A stretch of 13,756 bases of DNA, taken from NCBI GenBank assembly GCA_023415655.1, contig JAEZKD010000137.1, forward strand, positions 1 to 13,756, read 5' to 3'. The notes beneath the pieces are model-generated. The model had not been told where the DNA came from. It searched no databases and saw only the letters and a program-made list of their open reading frames with translations. This document shows positions 13,018 through 13,756 of the stretch, one piece after another; positions within the stretch are counted from its first letter, which is position 1; each line of letters opens with the position of its first letter. A program made the position numbers and the translations under genes. Source of the stretch: Bacillota bacterium (GTDB taxonomy: Bacteria > Bacillota > Clostridia > Lachnospirales > Lachnospiraceae).

Positions 13018-13756
13018 ATGAAGATTTACAATACATTAACAAAATCAAAAGAAGAATTCGTACCAATTATAGATGGTAAAGTAAGCATGTATGTATGTGG
13101 ACCAACCGTATACAATTACATTCATATCGGGAATGCAAGACCTTTGGTCGTGTTTGATACCGTACGTAAATATTTTGAATACAAGGGATATGATGTAAAC
13201 TTTGTATCAAACTTTACGGATGTCGATGACAAAATCATTAAAAAGGCTTTAGAAGAAGGTGTTTCAGCGAAGGAGATTTCAGAACGTTATATTGAAGAAT
13301 TTGAAAAGGATACGAAATCCTTAAATGTAAAGCCAGTAACCACTAGACCAAAGGCAACCGAAGAAATTGACGGAATGATTGAGATGATTCAAGATTTGAT
13401 TGACAAAGGTCATGCCTATGAGAAGAATGGAACTGTTTACTTTAGAACAAGAAGCTTCCCAGAGTACGGGAAACTTAGTAAGAAAAACATTGATGATTTA
13501 GAAGCAGGAGCTCGTATTGCAGTTGCAGATGAGAAGGAAGACCCAATGGATTTCGTATTATGGAAACCAAAGAAGGATGGCGAGCCTTATTGGAGTGCTC
13601 CATGGTCTGATGGTAGACCAGGCTGGCATATTGAGTGTTCCGTAATGAGTAAAAAATACCTTGGAGAACAGATTGATATTCATGCTGGTGGAGAAGATTT
13701 GATCTTCCCTCACCATGAGAATGAAATAGCACAGACAGAATGCTGCACAGGAAAGG
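13018..13756 (+). CDS. cysS: cysteinyl-tRNA synthetase, 3' end outside the window
   Basis: The class I synthetase that charges tRNA-Cys with cysteine. 246 codons are visible from the ATG at 13018, with the GGAG at 13005-13008 and TAGG just upstream. The catalytic HIGH motif appears as HIGN (36-39) after MYVCGPTVYNYI. The four zinc ligands that select cysteine are all present at the expected places: C27, C207 (in GWHIECSVMS), H232 and E236 (in FPHHENE). The KMSKS loop and anticodon-binding domain lie beyond the window. It follows cysE in the same T-box unit, a common clostridial arrangement that links cysteine supply with tRNA charging. A 172-bp gap with hairpins separates the two genes. Confidence 0.97.
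   Translation, partial: MKIYNTLTKSKEEFVPIIDGKVSMYVCGPTVYNYIHIGNARPLVVFDTVRKYFEYKGYDVNFVSNFTDVDDKIIKKALEEGVSAKEISERYIEEFEKDTKSLNVKPVTTRPKATEEIDGMIEMIQDLIDKGHAYEKNGTVYFRTRSFPEYGKLSKKNIDDLEAGARIAVADEKEDPMDFVLWKPKKDGEPYWSAPWSDGRPGWHIECSVMSKKYLGEQIDIHAGGEDLIFPHHENEIAQTECCTGK

Overview
The window looks like chromosomal DNA of a low-GC anaerobic Firmicute, most likely a clostridium of the Lachnospiraceae type. The signs are AT-rich sequence, purine-rich Shine-Dalgarno sites, TTGACA/TATAAT-like promoters, a cysteine T-box, and protein families typical of Clostridia (Lsa/CplR-like ABC-F, MepA-like MATE, CysE-CysS). There are no tRNA or rRNA genes, insertion sequences, phage genes or CRISPR arrays.

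Layout. (1) 1-1111: the 3' part of an unrecognised gene, a strong bidirectional terminator, and the decayed 3' end of a minus-strand gene. (2) 1108-5112: an AraC-family regulator with its own promoter, a polypurine 18-bp tandem repeat starting at its stop codon, a long imperfect inverted repeat, then a MATE and an MFS transporter in one transcription unit closed by a hairpin. (3) 5202-7318: a hypothetical minus-strand gene, a small plus-strand membrane protein, and a minus-strand ArAE-type membrane protein. The last two converge with stop codons overlapping by 4 bp. (4) 7472-9382: an ABC-F ribosome-protection gene behind a leader of roughly 350 nt with short upstream ORFs, a competing-helix attenuator and a second long hairpin. 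(5) 9508-9663: a 51-residue four-cysteine protein. (6) 9853-11702: a DUF6179-like gene overlapping ispF by 23 nt; the IspF carries an unusual cysteine-rich C-terminal tail. (7) 11738-13756: a promoter, a T-box leader with a UGC (Cys) specifier, cysE, a cluster of hairpins, and cysS running off the window end.

How the genes work together. Regions 2 and 4 look like intrinsic drug-defence modules: efflux next to a regulator, and ribosome protection probably induced by drug-stalled ribosomes. Region 7 couples cysteine precursor synthesis and Cys-tRNA charging to the charging state of tRNA-Cys. The IspF immediately upstream of that region has a Cys-rich tail, which may or may not be a coincidence.

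Most of the window is ordinary housekeeping and accessory sequence. The least explained and most testable signals are the ABC-F leader (three mutually exclusive helices, one covering a two-codon uORF), the Cys-rich IspF tail, the in-frame TAG tandem repeat after the AraC gene, and the hairpin clusters in the cysE-cysS unit. Function assignments rest on motif recognition by eye, with no database search.
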